Assembly: GCA_900110005.1 (NCBI GenBank)
Contig: FOCC01000015.1
Coordinates: 1-38,639, forward strand
Source of the DNA: Ligilactobacillus sp. WC1T17
Lineage (GTDB): Bacteria > Bacillota > Bacilli > Lactobacillales > Lactobacillaceae
Length of the DNA stretch: 38,639 bases
Direction: 5' to 3'
Under the pieces are notes generated by a model. The model was not told where the DNA came from, made no database searches, and saw only the letters and a program-made list of their open reading frames with translations. This document shows, piece after piece, positions 31,012-38,639 of this stretch. Both the position numbers and the translations under genes were made by a program. Position 1 is the stretch's first letter, and each line of letters starts with the position of its first letter.

Positions 31012-33453
31012 ATGAAAATTACGACAGAACAGTTTATCAAGGAATTCAAGCGGCGTTTAACCGATGAATATGCTTTGGATGTTAAAGATGCGACGAAAGA
31101 AGAGCTATATCGAACTTTAGCGGCGGTGGTCAAGAGCGGTTATTTTGATATTTGGCGCAAAAGTAAAAATAGTTTTGACCAAGATCAAAAAAAGCAAGTG
31201 TATTACTTTTCAATTGAATTTTTACCTGGACAATTATTAAAGAGTAATCTGCTTAACATGGGCTGGTATACCCTGGTCAAAAAAGCCTTCCAAGAATTAG
31301 GGCTTGATCTTGATGAAATTGCCCAGGTTGAACCTGATATGGCTTTGGGGAACGGTGGTTTAGGTCGCTTGGCTAGTGCCTTTATGGATTCTAGCGCGTC
31401 TTTGGCATTGCCGGTTAATGGCAATGGTATCCGGTATAAATATGGCCTGTTTAAGCAAAAGTTTGTTGACGGCTATCAAGTTGAATTGGCTAATGCTTGG
31501 CTGGATCAAAATAATGTTTGGGAAGTGGCCCGGCCAAGTAAGGCAGTCAAGGTGCATTTTGGTGGCCAGGTTTATTTAAAAGAAGGTGCTGATGGTACTT
31601 TAGAGCCGGTCTATGAAAATGACAAGGTTATTTTAGCCGTTCCATATGATACGGGCATTGTCGGCTATAAGAATCGGCATGTTAATACTATGCGCTTATG
31701 GGATGCCCAGATTCCGGCTGAAGAAGAAATTAATTTTCCAACCATTGAATCGCGGCGCAGGGTTGAAGATTTGACGTCGGTTTTGTATCCGGATGATTCA
31801 AATGAAGCAGGGAAATTTTTCCGCTTGAATCAAGAATATTTCTTTGTGTCAGCCGGTATGCAGAGCATTATTCGCCACTATAAGCAAGTTCATCTCTCAC
31901 TGCTGGATTTGTCCCAGTATGTTTCGGTTCATATCAATGATACTCATCCAGCTATGTGTGTGGCTGAATTAATGCGGATTTTGCTGGATGATGAAAAATT
32001 AAGCTGGGAAGATGCCTGGAAACAGACGGTGCAGGTGATGAGTTATACCAACCACACGATTATGGCAGAAGCTTTGGAAAAATGGCCGCTTTATATGTTG
32101 GAAAAAGTACAGCCGCGCCTGGTACAGATTATTCAAGAAATTGATCGCCGCTATGCTTTAGAGTTAGAGGCTAAAGGCCAAAGCCAGCTGCTGGCGTCAA
32201 CACGACCGGTTAAAGACAATATGATTTACATGGCTAATTTAGCTATTATCGGCTCACATAGTGTCAATGGTGTGGCCAAACTGCACACTGAATTGTTGAA
32301 ACAAGATGTCTTAAAGGACTTTTATACGCTTTACCCTGAACGTTTCAATAATAAGACTAACGGGATTACGGTGCGCCGCTGGCTGGAAATTGCTAACCCG
32401 TCTTTGACTAAGACCATTGACAGGGTGATTGGCACCAAATGGCATTATGATGCTAAGGAATTGCATAAATTGGCCAGCCATGTTTCAGATAAACGCTTAG
32501 TGGATGCAATTGGTCAAGTGAAGTATCAAAATAAAGTCCGTTTTGCCAAATATGTTAAAGCGACGATGGGCTTGGAAATTTCACCTAAAGCGATTTTTGA
32601 TGTTCAAGTTAAAAGGTTGCATGCTTACAAGCGGCAATTGCTTAATTTATTGCGGATTATCCAGCTTTACCTCAATTTAAAGCAGAATCCGGCTTTAGAT
32701 ATTTATCCAAGAGTCTTTATTTTTGGCGCTAAAGCAGCACCGAGCTACCATTATGCTAAGTCGATTATCAAGTGTATTAATGAAGTCGCTGATTTGATTA
32801 ATCATGATGACAGCTTGAATGATAAGCTGAAAGTTGTTTTTGTTGAAGATTACAGAGTATCTTTAGCTGAAAAAATTATCCCTGCTGCTGATGTGAGTGA
32901 ACAGATTTCAACGGCCACCAAAGAAGCTTCTGGGACTTCAAATATGAAATTGATGCTTAATGGTGCTTTAACAGTGGCTACACTGGATGGTGCTAATATT
33001 GAAATCAAGGACCGTGTCGGGGAAGACAATATCTTTATTTTTGGACTGCAAAAAGAAGAAGTTTTGGACTATGAGCAAAATCATGGCTATCATTCGGCCG
33101 ATTACTACCAAAATGATCCGGCAATTCACCGCGTTTTGGATGCTTTAGTTGATGGAAGTATTCCCCATATTCAAGCTGAAGGACGAGAAATTTTTGATTC
33201 TTTAGTGCGTGCTAATGACGAATACTTTGTTTTGCGTGATTTTGAAGATTATCTCAGAGCTCAAAATGAAGTTGATCAATTGTACCGCAATCAAACGCAA
33301 TGGAATAAGAAGTGTTTAATCAATATTGCGAATGCCGGTTATTTTTCATCCGATGACACCATCAGAAATTATGCTGAGGACATTTGGCAGGTAACGCCAA
33401 CTGTGTCTGAAAATGGAAAGGTCAGTGCTGAAGATGCCCGCTATCCATTATGA
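31012..33453 (+). CDS. glgP: Glycogen/starch/alpha-glucan phosphorylase
   Basis: An 813-aa GT35 enzyme that releases glucose 1-phosphate from glycogen. Motifs include YFSIEFLPGQLLKSNL near the N-terminus, GNGGLGRLASAFMDSSASL, NDTHPAM, and the pyridoxal phosphate site EASGTSNMKLMLNGALTV with Lys646. Length is typical. GGAGGAAAA lies about 6 nt before the ATG. As a degradative enzyme inside the synthetic operon it fits the coordinated synthesis and turnover of glycogen known for lactobacilli. The next gene overlaps its 3' end by 20 nt. Confidence 0.97.
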   Translation: MKITTEQFIKEFKRRLTDEYALDVKDATKEELYRTLAAVVKSGYFDIWRKSKNSFDQDQKKQVYYFSIEFLPGQLLKSNLLNMGWYTLVKKAFQELGLDLDEIAQVEPDMALGNGGLGRLASAFMDSSASLALPVNGNGIRYKYGLFKQKFVDGYQVELANAWLDQNNVWEVARPSKAVKVHFGGQVYLKEGADGTLEPVYENDKVILAVPYDTGIVGYKNRHVNTMRLWDAQIPAEEEINFPTIESRRRVEDLTSVLYPDDSNEAGKFFRLNQEYFFVSAGMQSIIRHYKQVHLSLLDLSQYVSVHINDTHPAMCVAELMRILLDDEKLSWEDAWKQTVQVMSYTNHTIMAEALEKWPLYMLEKVQPRLVQIIQEIDRRYALELEAKGQSQLLASTRPVKDNMIYMANLAIIGSHSVNGVAKLHTELLKQDVLKDFYTLYPERFNNKTNGITVRRWLEIANPSLTKTIDRVIGTKWHYDAKELHKLASHVSDKRLVDAIGQVKYQNKVRFAKYVKATMGLEISPKAIFDVQVKRLHAYKRQLLNLLRIIQLYLNLKQNPALDIYPRVFIFGAKAAPSYHYAKSIIKCINEVADLINHDDSLNDKLKVVFVEDYRVSLAEKIIPAADVSEQISTATKEASGTSNMKLMLNGALTVATLDGANIEIKDRVGEDNIFIFGLQKEEVLDYEQNHGYHSADYYQNDPAIHRVLDALVDGSIPHIQAEGREIFDSLVRANDEYFVLRDFEDYLRAQNEVDQLYRNQTQWNKKCLINIANAGYFSSDDTIRNYAEDIWQVTPTVSENGKVSAEDARYPL

Positions 33454-35251
33454 TGCTTGGAAGCCTGAGTATAAGAAACCCTTTGGCGCGGTGAAAGTTA
33501 ATAGTGAAGTGACTTTTACGATTGACGCGGTTAATTTATGGCTTAAAGACCCGAAATTAGTTGTTTTTCAAGATTATTTTTTGAAGGAATATCCGTTGTT
33601 AGATAATCACGATGGCAGCTATAGTGCAGCTTTTATTCCGTCTAAGGCCGGCGTTTATTTTTATTATTTTAAAACGACGGTGGTCGAAAATAATAGCGAA
33701 AATTTTTATTGCTGCTGCAAACAACACGGCGGCATAAGCCAGCTGGTCACAAATGAAGACCAGGCTAAAACGGGTGCTTATCAGCTGACGGTTTATGAAC
33801 AAGAAGTAAGCAAACCGGCTTGGTATCAAGCAGGGATTTGTTACCAAATCTTTCCCGACCGTTTTTTTAACGGTAATCAGGATGGACATTTGAATCAAAG
33901 AAAGCCCAATAGTTTTATCTACGGGACCACACAAGATTTACCGATGTATGTTAAAAACGCTGATGGCTCGATTGCCCGGTGGGATTTTTACGGGGGCAAT
34001 CTGCAGGGGATTATCCAAAAAATCCCCTATTTAAAGGATTTAGGCGTAACGATTATCTACTTGAATCCGATTTTTGAAGCCAGCAGCAACCACCGCTACG
34101 ATACTAATGATTACTTTAAGATTGATCCGATGCTGGGCAATCAAAAAGATTTTGAAGATCTAGTGGCAAAATTGCATCAAAATGGCATGAAGATTATTTT
34201 AGACGGTGTTTTCAGCCATGTAGGTAAAGACAGCCGCTATTTTAATGCGAGTCAACTATATGGGGATAAGCAAGGAGCTTATAATGATCCTCACAGTCCT
34301 TATTATCCGTGGTTTACTTTTAAAAAATATCCGACTGAATATGATGCCTGGTGGGGTGTTTCAGACCTGCCAACGGTCAATAAAAATGATCCAACCTTTC
34401 AAGACTTTATTTATAAGAATGCTGATAGTGTGATTGCTTATTGGACGCGTTTAGGGGTTGACGGTTGGCGGCTGGATGTCGCTGATGAATTGCCGGATGA
34501 GTTTATTGAAGGTATCAGGCAAAAGTTAAAGCAATTCCCTGAAAAAATCTTAATTGGTGAAGTGTGGGAAGATGCATCCAATAAGATTGACTATCACAAG
34601 CGCCGGCGCTATACTTCAGGGTTCAATCTTGACGGGGTGATGAACTATCCGCTCCGGAATGCTTTAATATCCTTATTTGAACAAAGCCAAACACCGCTTG
34701 AGACGGCCGAAGCTTTGATGACTTTAAGGGAAAATTATCCGCTGAATTTTTATTTCAATGCGCTCAATAATGTAGGCACACACGATACCGTCCGGATTTG
34801 GACGGCGCTAAAGGGCGATTTTTTGAAAATTAGCCAGGTATTTGCTTGTTTATTTATGCTGCCGGGGGTACCAACCATTTATTATGGTGATGAAGCTGGT
34901 TTAGATGGTCGTGAAGATCCGGACAATCGCCGCTTTTATCCATGGGGCCACGAAAATAAGGCGCTTTTTGGGACTATAAAGCAGCTGATTCAATACAGAA
35001 AAACGCATAAAAGCTTGCAAAGCGGTGATTTGCTGCTTATGGCAGACGACCATTTCTTAGTTATTGGCCGTTTTTTAGCGCATGAAGCCGTGGTTTATGT
35101 GCTCAATGCCAGCGGCATAAGGAGCATTTATTTGCCAGAACAGCTGCAAAAGATACATGATATCCCCAATTTAGCACCTAAATTAGCGCAAAAATTAGCG
35201 GGAAAGTCATTTGATCCTTGGCAAAGTCAGCTCATTGAACTTGTTATTTAA
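33434..35251 (+). CDS. GH13 maltogenic amylase/neopullulanase-type enzyme
   Basis: A 605-aa alpha-glucan hydrolase at the end of the glycogen operon, where L. acidophilus has its amylase/pullulanase gene. An N-terminal CBM34-like domain (about 1-125) precedes the barrel: AGICYQIFPDRFFNGN, LGVTIIYLNPIFEASSNHRYD, DGVFSHVGKDSRYF, DGWRLDVADE with nucleophile Asp348, LIGEVWEDAS with acid/base Glu376, and NNVGTHDT. No signal peptide, so it acts in the cytoplasm on glycogen or maltodextrins, debranching or hydrolysing them. The start is ATG 33434; ATG 33413 in frame lies deeper inside glgP and has no SD. No phosphoglucomutase gene follows, unlike in L. acidophilus. Confidence 0.9.
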   Translation: MPAIHYDAWKPEYKKPFGAVKVNSEVTFTIDAVNLWLKDPKLVVFQDYFLKEYPLLDNHDGSYSAAFIPSKAGVYFYYFKTTVVENNSENFYCCCKQHGGISQLVTNEDQAKTGAYQLTVYEQEVSKPAWYQAGICYQIFPDRFFNGNQDGHLNQRKPNSFIYGTTQDLPMYVKNADGSIARWDFYGGNLQGIIQKIPYLKDLGVTIIYLNPIFEASSNHRYDTNDYFKIDPMLGNQKDFEDLVAKLHQNGMKIILDGVFSHVGKDSRYFNASQLYGDKQGAYNDPHSPYYPWFTFKKYPTEYDAWWGVSDLPTVNKNDPTFQDFIYKNADSVIAYWTRLGVDGWRLDVADELPDEFIEGIRQKLKQFPEKILIGEVWEDASNKIDYHKRRRYTSGFNLDGVMNYPLRNALISLFEQSQTPLETAEALMTLRENYPLNFYFNALNNVGTHDTVRIWTALKGDFLKISQVFACLFMLPGVPTIYYGDEAGLDGREDPDNRRFYPWGHENKALFGTIKQLIQYRKTHKSLQSGDLLLMADDHFLVIGRFLAHEAVVYVLNASGIRSIYLPEQLQKIHDIPNLAPKLAQKLAGKSFDPWQSQLIELVI

Positions 35252-35311
35252 GATCAATTAAGGTAAAAACGGGTAAAATTAGCAAAAAGTATAGGTTAGA
35301 AAATAATTTTG

Positions 35312-35320
35312 TGTTAAAAT
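35312..35320 (+). promoter_or_regulatory. Extended -10 promoter of fba
   Basis: TGT-TAAAAT (35312-35320), 52 nt before the fba ATG; the -35 is weak. GGAGG at 35362-35366 is the SD. No clear terminator separates the amylase gene from this promoter in the 121-nt gap. Confidence 0.5.
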
Positions 35321-35372
35321 AAAGACGTACTCAGGAGAGTAATTTACTGTAAAATTTTTAGGAGGCTGTTTT

Positions 35373-36239
35373 ATGTCATTCGTAAACGGTAACGCAATTT
35401 TTGGTGAAGCCCGCAAAGGCCACTATGCTGTTGGTGCTTTCAACACAAACAACTTGGAATGGACACGTGCCATTCTTAAAGGCGCTCAAGAAAAGAACGT
35501 CCCAGTTTTGATTCAAGTTTCTATGGGTGCTGCTAAGTACATGGGCGGCTACAAGCTTGTTAAAGACTTAGTTGCTAACGAAATGGAAGCAATGAACATC
35601 ACTGTTCCAGTTGTTATGCACCTTGACCATGGTAACTTTGAAGCTGCCAAAGAATGTATCGAAGCAGGTTATTCATCTGTTATGTTCGACGGCCATGACC
35701 TTCCACTTGAAGAAAACTTGGCTAAGACAGCAGAAATCGTTAAGTTAGCACATGCTCATGGCATTTCTGTTGAAGCTGAAGTTGGTTCAATCGGTGGTAC
35801 TGAAGACGGTATCACAGGTGCCGGCGAACTTGCATCCGTTGAAGATGCTAAGAAGATGGCTGCTTTGGGCGTTGACTACTTAGCATGTGGTATTGGCAAT
35901 ATCCACGGCCCATACCCAGCAAACTGGACAGGTTTGAACTTCGACCGTCTTAAGGAAATTGCTGAAGCACTTCCAGAAATGCCACTTGTTTTGCACGGTG
36001 GTTCTGGTATTCCTCAAGACCAAGTTGAAAAAGCAATCAAGCTTGGTGTTTCCAAGTTGAACATCAACACAGAATGCCAACTTGCATTTGCTAAGGCAAC
36101 TCGTGAATACATCGAAGCTGGTAAGGACCAAGAAGGTAAAGGTTACGACCCACGTAAGCTCCTTGCACCTGGTACACAAGCTATTACAGACACAGTTGAA
36201 GAAATCATCGGCTGGATGGGTACACCATCTATCGACTAA
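35373..36239 (+). CDS. fba: Class II fructose-1,6-bisphosphate aldolase
   Basis: A 288-aa zinc-dependent glycolytic aldolase. It starts SFVNGNAIFGEARKGHYAVGAFNTNN and carries the zinc ligands in HLDHGNFE, the EAEVGSIGG motif, CGIGNIHGPYP, and LVLHGGSGIPQDQ, then KLNINTECQLAF. The codon bias is extreme (GAC, AAC, AAG, CTT, GGT), like flagellin at the other end of the window, and marks very high expression. It has its own promoter and a strong terminator. Being next to the glycogen operon may be incidental. Confidence 0.97.
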   Translation: MSFVNGNAIFGEARKGHYAVGAFNTNNLEWTRAILKGAQEKNVPVLIQVSMGAAKYMGGYKLVKDLVANEMEAMNITVPVVMHLDHGNFEAAKECIEAGYSSVMFDGHDLPLEENLAKTAEIVKLAHAHGISVEAEVGSIGGTEDGITGAGELASVEDAKKMAALGVDYLACGIGNIHGPYPANWTGLNFDRLKEIAEALPEMPLVLHGGSGIPQDQVEKAIKLGVSKLNINTECQLAFAKATREYIEAGKDQEGKGYDPRKLLAPGTQAITDTVEEIIGWMGTPSID

Positions 36240-36257
36240 TTTCTGATTAGTGTCTTT

Positions 36258-36287
36258 AGAGGTTGAATTTATTCAACCTCTTTTTTT
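36258..36287 (+). terminator. Intrinsic terminator after fba
   Basis: A 10-bp stem (AGAGGTTGAA 36258-36267 with TTCAACCTCT 36272-36281), a 4-nt loop and seven T (36281-36287). Confidence 0.95.
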
Positions 36288-36307
36288 GTATAAAAAAACC
36301 TTTTGTA

Positions 36308-36338
36308 CAAAAAAACCGCCTGCTTAAGCTTGGGCGGT
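36308..36338 (-). terminator. Terminator of the DUF1836 gene, containing its stop codon
   Basis: On the minus strand ACCGCC (36338-36333) pairs with GGCGGT (36320-36315), followed by a T-run (36315-36308 as A on the plus strand). The gene's stop codon (36326-36324) sits in the loop, so the last codons form part of the terminator. Confidence 0.85.
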
Positions 36339-36854
36339 AATTGTTTGACTAATGATTTTTTGCCCGACAAATTTATAAATAACAGCACGAACAGCCAATT
36401 TTTCAGCTGCATTGATATAGGCGGTGTTGTCTTGGGGTTGAGTCAGTTGAATGGTATCGCAGTTATGATAGAGCATCTGCAGCGACTCGTTAAACAAGTT
36501 GGCAAAGTTATTATAGGCATCTTTGACGGTAGGAGAGTGTTTAATGACTGTTTTAATGCAGCTTTTAATGGTATCTAAAGGATAGATGGTTTTTAAAAGA
36601 CTGACAACAATCAGTTCAGCGATATGTTCGGAACGGTATTTTTTCTTGATAGGGCGTGAAATCAAGCCTTTTTTGACGTAGCTGTTAATCATGGAAGCTG
36701 TTAACCGGTTATCGCTGAAGTTAGCGAGGTAGGCATTGCCTAATCCAACCAATTGCTCCATGTACAAATCGAATTCCGGAAATTCATTCCACAAGGGCAA
36801 ATGGTGGTCATCAAGATTGGAAAGCCAAAGTTTTAAATCAAAATTTTCTTCCAT
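36324..36854 (-). CDS. DUF1836 domain protein
   Basis: A 176-aa cytosolic protein. The family is usually recognised by a start like the one here (a LPLWNEFPEFDLYMEQLVG segment), then LTASMINSYVKKGLISRPIKKKYRSEHIAELIVVSLLK, which looks like a MerR-like winged helix with an N-terminal DNA-reading helix. Its precise job is unknown; the MerR-like part suggests DNA binding (inference). The ATG at 36854-36852 follows AAAGG on the minus strand; the frame is open further upstream but without an SD. An extended -10 (TGC-TATAAT, minus strand, -10 at 36900-36895) lies 40 nt upstream. It converges with fba. Confidence 0.85.
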   Translation of the reverse strand: MEENFDLKLWLSNLDDHHLPLWNEFPEFDLYMEQLVGLGNAYLANFSDNRLTASMINSYVKKGLISRPIKKKYRSEHIAELIVVSLLKTIYPLDTIKSCIKTVIKHSPTVKDAYNNFANLFNESLQMLYHNCDTIQLTQPQDNTAYINAAEKLAVRAVIYKFVGQKIISQTITAQA

Positions 36855-36960
36855 TATTAAAAAACCTTTCAAATAGTATAGAATATATAACCGTATTATA
36901 GCATACTCTAGTTTAAAAAAATAATCCAAGATGATACCTGAAATTCTAATCTAGATTGTA

Positions 36961-36989
36961 TTGAACCTAAGTTTATAATAGCGTAAAAT
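36961..36989 (+). promoter_or_regulatory. Promoter of the hemolysin III family gene
   Basis: TTGAAC (36961-36966), 17 nt and TAAAAT (36984-36989) give a good SigA promoter 29 nt before the ATG. It is divergent from the DUF1836 promoter in the same 164-nt gap. Confidence 0.7.
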
Positions 36990-37018
36990 AAAGATAGCAT
37001 AATTAGGGAGCTGGGAAG

Positions 37019-37648
37019 ATGAATAAAAAAGAACAGATTATTAACGAAGTGTGGAGTGCTATTACGCATGGCTTGGGGTTGGGACTTGGTATTTGGGCTT
37101 TTGTGCTGCTCATTTTAAAAGGGGTGCGGGCGCATGATACAGCTACCTTCATGGCCCTTTTAGTGTATGGGTTAGCGATGCTGAGCTTGTATCTTTTTTC
37201 AACCTTGTTTCACTGTTTTTATTTTACCCCAGCTAAGCGGGTCTTTCAGATTTTTGATCATACCAGCATCTATTTAATGATTGCCGGGACTTATACCCCC
37301 TATTGTGTCTTAGCGATTAAGGGTTGGTTTGGTTATGGACTGCTGGTTGTAGTATGGCTGCTGGCTTTATTTGGGATTGGTTATCATATTTTAGCTGCTA
37401 ACCGTAAGCAGGCTGTTGAGACAGTGACTTATGTTTTTATGGGGTGGATGTGTGTTTTAGGGCTCAAAGAAATGTATCAGACTCTAGGCTTAGTCGGGGT
37501 GCTGTTTTTATTTTTGGGTGGGGTGGTTTATACTTTGGGAGCGCTGATTTATAGTATTAAAGGTGTGAAATATGCGCATGTTTGGTGGCATATTTTAGTT
37601 ATTTTAGGTTCAGGTTTGATGTTTTTATCCGTTTACTGGTATTTATAA
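37019..37648 (+). CDS. Hemolysin III family (YqfA/HlyIII, PAQR-like) membrane protein
   Basis: A 209-aa protein with seven predicted transmembrane segments. It has the family motifs: NEVWSAITHGLGLGLG in the N-terminal region, STLFHCFYF after the second segment, DHTSIYLMIAGTYTPYC in the third, and the final HVWWHILVILGS. The conserved Ser, His and Asp residues match the metal-binding set of the PAQR/hydrolase-like superfamily. Despite the name, most bacterial members are not proven haemolysins. Standard length, own promoter; GGGAG and TGGGAAG precede the ATG. No clear terminator follows in the next 60 nt. Confidence 0.92.
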   Translation: MNKKEQIINEVWSAITHGLGLGLGIWAFVLLILKGVRAHDTATFMALLVYGLAMLSLYLFSTLFHCFYFTPAKRVFQIFDHTSIYLMIAGTYTPYCVLAIKGWFGYGLLVVVWLLALFGIGYHILAANRKQAVETVTYVFMGWMCVLGLKEMYQTLGLVGVLFLFLGGVVYTLGALIYSIKGVKYAHVWWHILVILGSGLMFLSVYWYL

Positions 37649-37732
37649 ACGAAGATTTATTTGACAGATGATAGTATTTATAAAATAAATTTGAAATGAA
37701 TGATATTTTTGGGAATTGTTGGTATATAAGCG

Positions 37733-37771
37733 TTGTAAACGTTTGCTATTCTTTTATTTTAATGCTATGCT
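37733..37771 (+). promoter_or_regulatory. cre site overlapping the arsR-type gene promoter
   Basis: TTGTAAACGTTTGCT (37733-37747) matches the CcpA operator consensus WTGNAANCGNWNNCW at every position. It overlaps the -35 (TTGCTA 37743-37748) of a promoter with -10 TATGCT (37766-37771), 17-nt spacing and an extended TG. Placement predicts repression by CcpA on preferred sugars. Confidence 0.75.
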
Positions 37772-37821
37772 ATAGGTAGACAAAGAGATAAGGGGAGTGC
37801 CTTTTGAAAGGAGTGGTTTTT

Positions 37822-38157
37822 ATGCCAACAGTTCAATTAACACCAGATCAAAGCGTTGCCTTGGATAATTTCACCAATGAATTTGAGGTTATCAATGCAT
37901 TGGCCGACCGCAACCGTCAAAGAATTATCGTGCTCTTATGCCAGAATCTCAAAGATGGTCTTACGGTAACCGAAATTACTGAGCGTATGTCAATTACCCA
38001 GCCTGCCGTATCGCACCATTTAAAGATTTTACGTGAAGCAGGACTTGTTAACTTTAAGAAGAATGGCTTGCAAAGCGTATACTATGTTTCACTTGATGAA
38101 CCACTCTTAGAACTCGAAACGGTAATTCACGCTTTAAGAACTAGTATTAGTGAATGA
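37822..38157 (+). CDS. ArsR/SmtB family winged-helix transcriptional regulator
   Basis: A 111-aa DNA-binding repressor-type protein. The winged helix covers about residues 20-90: INALADRNRQRIIVLL, VTEITERMSITQPAVSHHLKILREAGLV with the recognition helix SQPAVSHHLK-like at 59-68, then a wing NFKKNGLQSVYYVS. It lacks the ELCVCDL metal-binding box of ArsR/CadC/SmtB in the helix before the HTH, so it probably senses something other than a thiolate-bound metal, or another signal such as redox. ATG 37822 is used because AAAGGAG (37807-37813) is 8 nt before it; TTG 37804 overlaps that SD. No partner gene is seen on either side before the terminator. Confidence 0.9.
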   Translation: MPTVQLTPDQSVALDNFTNEFEVINALADRNRQRIIVLLCQNLKDGLTVTEITERMSITQPAVSHHLKILREAGLVNFKKNGLQSVYYVSLDEPLLELETVIHALRTSISE

Positions 38158-38165
38158 TTAGCATT

Positions 38166-38202
38166 AAAATAAAAGAAGGCTTCAGGTCTTCTTTTATTTT
38201 TT
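38166..38202 (+). terminator. Intrinsic terminator after the ArsR-type gene
   Basis: A perfect 13-bp stem (AAAATAAAAGAAG 38166-38178 with CTTCTTTTATTTT 38188-38200) with a 9-nt loop, ending in T (38197-38202). The matching A-run could let it work on the other strand too. Confidence 0.85.
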
Positions 38203-38297
38203 AAGGAGGTGATTAACCGTTAAAGAAAATATAGAATAAAATAGAATTATACATTATAATATAACCACAGAAAGAAAAAATGTAGGTGGTTATTATT
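38203..38297 (+). mobile_element. Left end of IS607-type element with promoter; orphan SD just before it
   Basis: AAGGAGGTGAT (38203-38213) is an almost complete anti-16S match with no start codon after it. From about 38220 the sequence becomes A/T-rich, with ATAGAAT repeated at 10-bp spacing (38231-38237, 38241-38247), TATAAT at 38255-38260 with TAGAAT 17 nt upstream, and the tnpA SD AGGTGG (38284-38289). IS607 elements lack terminal inverted repeats, so the exact end cannot be fixed here. Confidence 0.5.
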
Positions 38298-38639
38298 ATG
38301 ACGATGATGAAACCAAAAGAAATGGCTGAACGATTAGGCGTTACGGTTAGAACCTTACAGATATGGGATAAAAAGGGAATTCTAAAAGCTTATCGAACAC
38401 CCACTAATCGAAGATACTATACAGAAGAACAGTACCTGGAATATACTGGCCAATCATTGCAAAATAAACGTCTGAACGTAGCTTACGCTAGGGTATCAAA
38501 TACTAGTCAAAAAGATGATTTAAAAAATCAAATTAACTTTATTAGACAATACGTTAATGCTAAGGGCGTTATTTTAGATGATGTAATCAGTGATATTGGC
38601 AGTGGACTTAACTATAACCGAAAAAATTGGAACGAACTG
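38298..38639 (+). CDS. tnpA: IS607 family serine recombinase/transposase TnpA (3' end outside window)
   Basis: The frame from ATG 38298 is open for 114 codons to the window edge. Residues 4-~50 are a MerR-like helix-turn-helix (KEMAERLGVTVRTLQIWDKKG, then TPTNRRYYTEEQYLEY). The serine-recombinase domain begins with VAYARVS (catalytic Ser67), then QKDDLKNQINFI and SDIGSGLNYNR, the signature of IS607/IS1535 TnpA. Such enzymes move the element without needing a specific target beyond a short dinucleotide. The companion tnpB (TnpB/RNA-guided nuclease family) would lie beyond the right edge. ATGs at 38304 and 38307 are alternative starts. Confidence 0.93.
   Translation, partial: MTMMKPKEMAERLGVTVRTLQIWDKKGILKAYRTPTNRRYYTEEQYLEYTGQSLQNKRLNVAYARVSNTSQKDDLKNQINFIRQYVNAKGVILDDVISDIGSGLNYNRKNWNEL

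Noticed and set aside
36303-36578. A 91-codon plus-strand frame opposite the DUF1836 gene
   Set aside because: Antisense to a recognised family, begins inside a terminator region and has no SD.
37661-37689. TTGACA at 37661 as a promoter -35 for the ArsR-type gene
   Set aside because: No good -10 at 16-18 nt (only TAAAAT at 14 nt or AATAAA at 17 nt), and it is far from the gene compared with the TTGCTA/TATGCT promoter.

Overview
The window looks like chromosomal DNA from a motile, low-to-moderate-GC Gram-positive of the order Lactobacillales, most likely a motile lactobacillus. The genus cannot be fixed from this sequence. The reasons are flagellar genes of Firmicutes type, the cdaA-cdaR-glmM block, a glgBCDAP-amylase operon in the order known from Lactobacillus acidophilus, a CcpA-type cre site, strong Shine-Dalgarno (SD) sites and frequent GTG/TTG starts. 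Flagellin and the class II aldolase show the codon bias of highly expressed genes.

Region 1 (1-5674) is the end of a flagellar filament locus: the 3' part of a flagellin gene with its terminator, a 722-aa glycosyltransferase, then flaG, fliD, a small unknown gene and fliS, closed by a terminator. A good SigD (sigma-28) type promoter lies before flaG.

Region 2 (5785-18418) is a tight run of eleven transferase and sugar-nucleotide genes, several overlapping by one or a few bases. It has two unusual transferases with helical N-termini, four paralogous two-domain GT2 enzymes (GT-A domain plus a C-terminal Rossmann-like domain), and a set consisting of RfbF, RfbG, an SDR reductase/epimerase, an RmlC-like epimerase and a UDP-galactopyranose-mutase-like flavoprotein. 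Together these suggest synthesis of a CDP-6-deoxyhexose, possibly converted to a furanose, and its transfer to a glycan. Next to flagellin and FliD/FliS, flagellin glycosylation is the simplest reading, but this is inference. A 28-codon ORF and a terminator follow, then a transferase gene broken by one in-frame stop.

Region 3 (19106-24897) holds a nitroreductase, a convergent DUF1361 membrane protein, the cyclic-di-AMP and cell-wall precursor block cdaA-cdaR-glmM, and two small unknown genes. Between glmM and the first small gene the minus strand carries a near-consensus promoter (TTGACA-N17-TATTAT) and, about 90 nt downstream, an intrinsic-terminator-like hairpin. This is a candidate small RNA gene that no ORF explains.

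Region 4 (24898-35251) is the glycogen operon glgB-glgC-glgD-glgA-glgP-amylase behind a 370-nt upstream region with a 14-bp palindrome next to the promoter and several inverted and direct repeats. The glgC start has a hairpin between its SD site and its start codon.

Region 5 (35252-38639) has fba, a convergent DUF1836 gene, a hemolysin III family gene, an ArsR-type regulator with a full-consensus cre site on its promoter, and the left part of an IS607-type element. The IS lies just after an SD site that has no start codon, which suggests insertion in front of a gene. There are no rRNA, tRNA or CRISPR features.
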